DNA from: Cristatella mucedo
Taxonomy: Eukaryota > Bryozoa > Phylactolaemata > Cristatellidae
Reading direction: 5' to 3'
Assembly: GCA_009760855.2 (NCBI GenBank)
Contig: WPIO01000018.1
Span: 5,070,001-5,134,000 of the forward strand
Length of the DNA stretch: 64,000 bases
The stretch's first letter is position 1. Every line of letters begins with the position of its first letter. Both the position numbers and the translations under genes were made by a program. Shown one piece after another: positions 63,716 to 64,000 of this stretch. A model generated the notes under the pieces. The model searched no databases. It was not told the origin of the DNA and saw only the letters and a program-made list of their open reading frames with translations.

Positions 63716-64000
63716 TATTCAAACCCACTCTTCGATGCCAAGTTGTCAAAGCTATATCGTGCCAGGTCAGATTTGCATTTCTACTACAGTGTATGTGAAT
63801 TTTTCCGGAATGAAAGGATAGCAAAACAAAATGATCGTGTCTGAGAGCCATGCCGGAAGCCCGATGCCACTGAGGTAGGGGTGGGTACTGCTGGCAGCTT
63901 GGGATACGGTCGCGGTGGTCAGGGGGAGGGTGGGAGATGAGAGAAAGTACCAAAGGTAGACTAACTGCCGACAGAAAGCTCGAGAAACATCTGGCGACAT

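Larger units (their letters stand above)
61026..64000. other. Mostly unassigned right end
   Basis: Fragments of SINE-1, SINE-2 and LINE-B are listed separately. The open frame at 63102-63443 (113 codons) is not recognised and has no supporting splice sites that I can defend. Confidence 0.35.

Overview
The window is nuclear DNA of a multicellular animal, most likely an invertebrate. Coding sequence is sparse and split by introns with consensus GT/AG sites. There is a nuclear-type tRNA-Ser gene with a Pol III terminator, several CpG-dense promoter-like blocks, long microsatellites, and many retroposons sharing a stem-loop plus (TTA)n 3' end. I cannot name the phylum from the sequence.

Two protein genes could be assembled end to end. 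(1) 15840-33671, plus strand: p47/NSFL1C, the UBA-SEP-UBX cofactor of the AAA ATPase p97/VCP. It has eight exons whose phases fit exactly and give a 419-residue protein. Its introns are filled with repeats: a 0.7 kb pyrimidine tract, a dead Tc1 element and a 2.5 kb antisense LINE. (2) 46643-47711, plus strand: a 164-residue cytosolic cyclophilin A-type prolyl isomerase in three exons. A tRNA-Ser(AGA) gene lies on the minus strand at 57631-57712. The two genes have no evident functional link beyond being housekeeping protein-quality-control genes.

Layout: 1-4.9 kb holds old LINE fragments, (CT)n/(GA)n tracts and a GC-rich block. 4.9-8.5 kb and 10.3-12.1 kb are CpG-dense, with hairpins and one good orphan promoter plus splice donor near 7.99 kb. 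12.2-14.7 kb is repeats. 15.2-33.8 kb is the p47 locus. 34-45.5 kb is nearly all nested retroposons: two LINE families, two tRNA-derived SINE families, and a hAT MITE that looks like SPIN (SPACE INVADERS). 45.5-47.8 kb is the cyclophilin gene. 49 kb has a foldback element and a long (CT)n. 52.37-55.73 kb is a 3.36 kb satellite-like array of a 20-bp unit built from two palindromes. 55.8-64 kb holds the tRNA, more retroposons and a 1.3 kb solo LTR that cut a SINE in two.

The most notable items are the dyad-symmetric array, with an internal block in which the unit runs the other way; the SPIN-like MITE, a family known for horizontal transfer; and tail-only copies of the LINE 3' stem-loop inserted with 5-6 bp target-site duplications.
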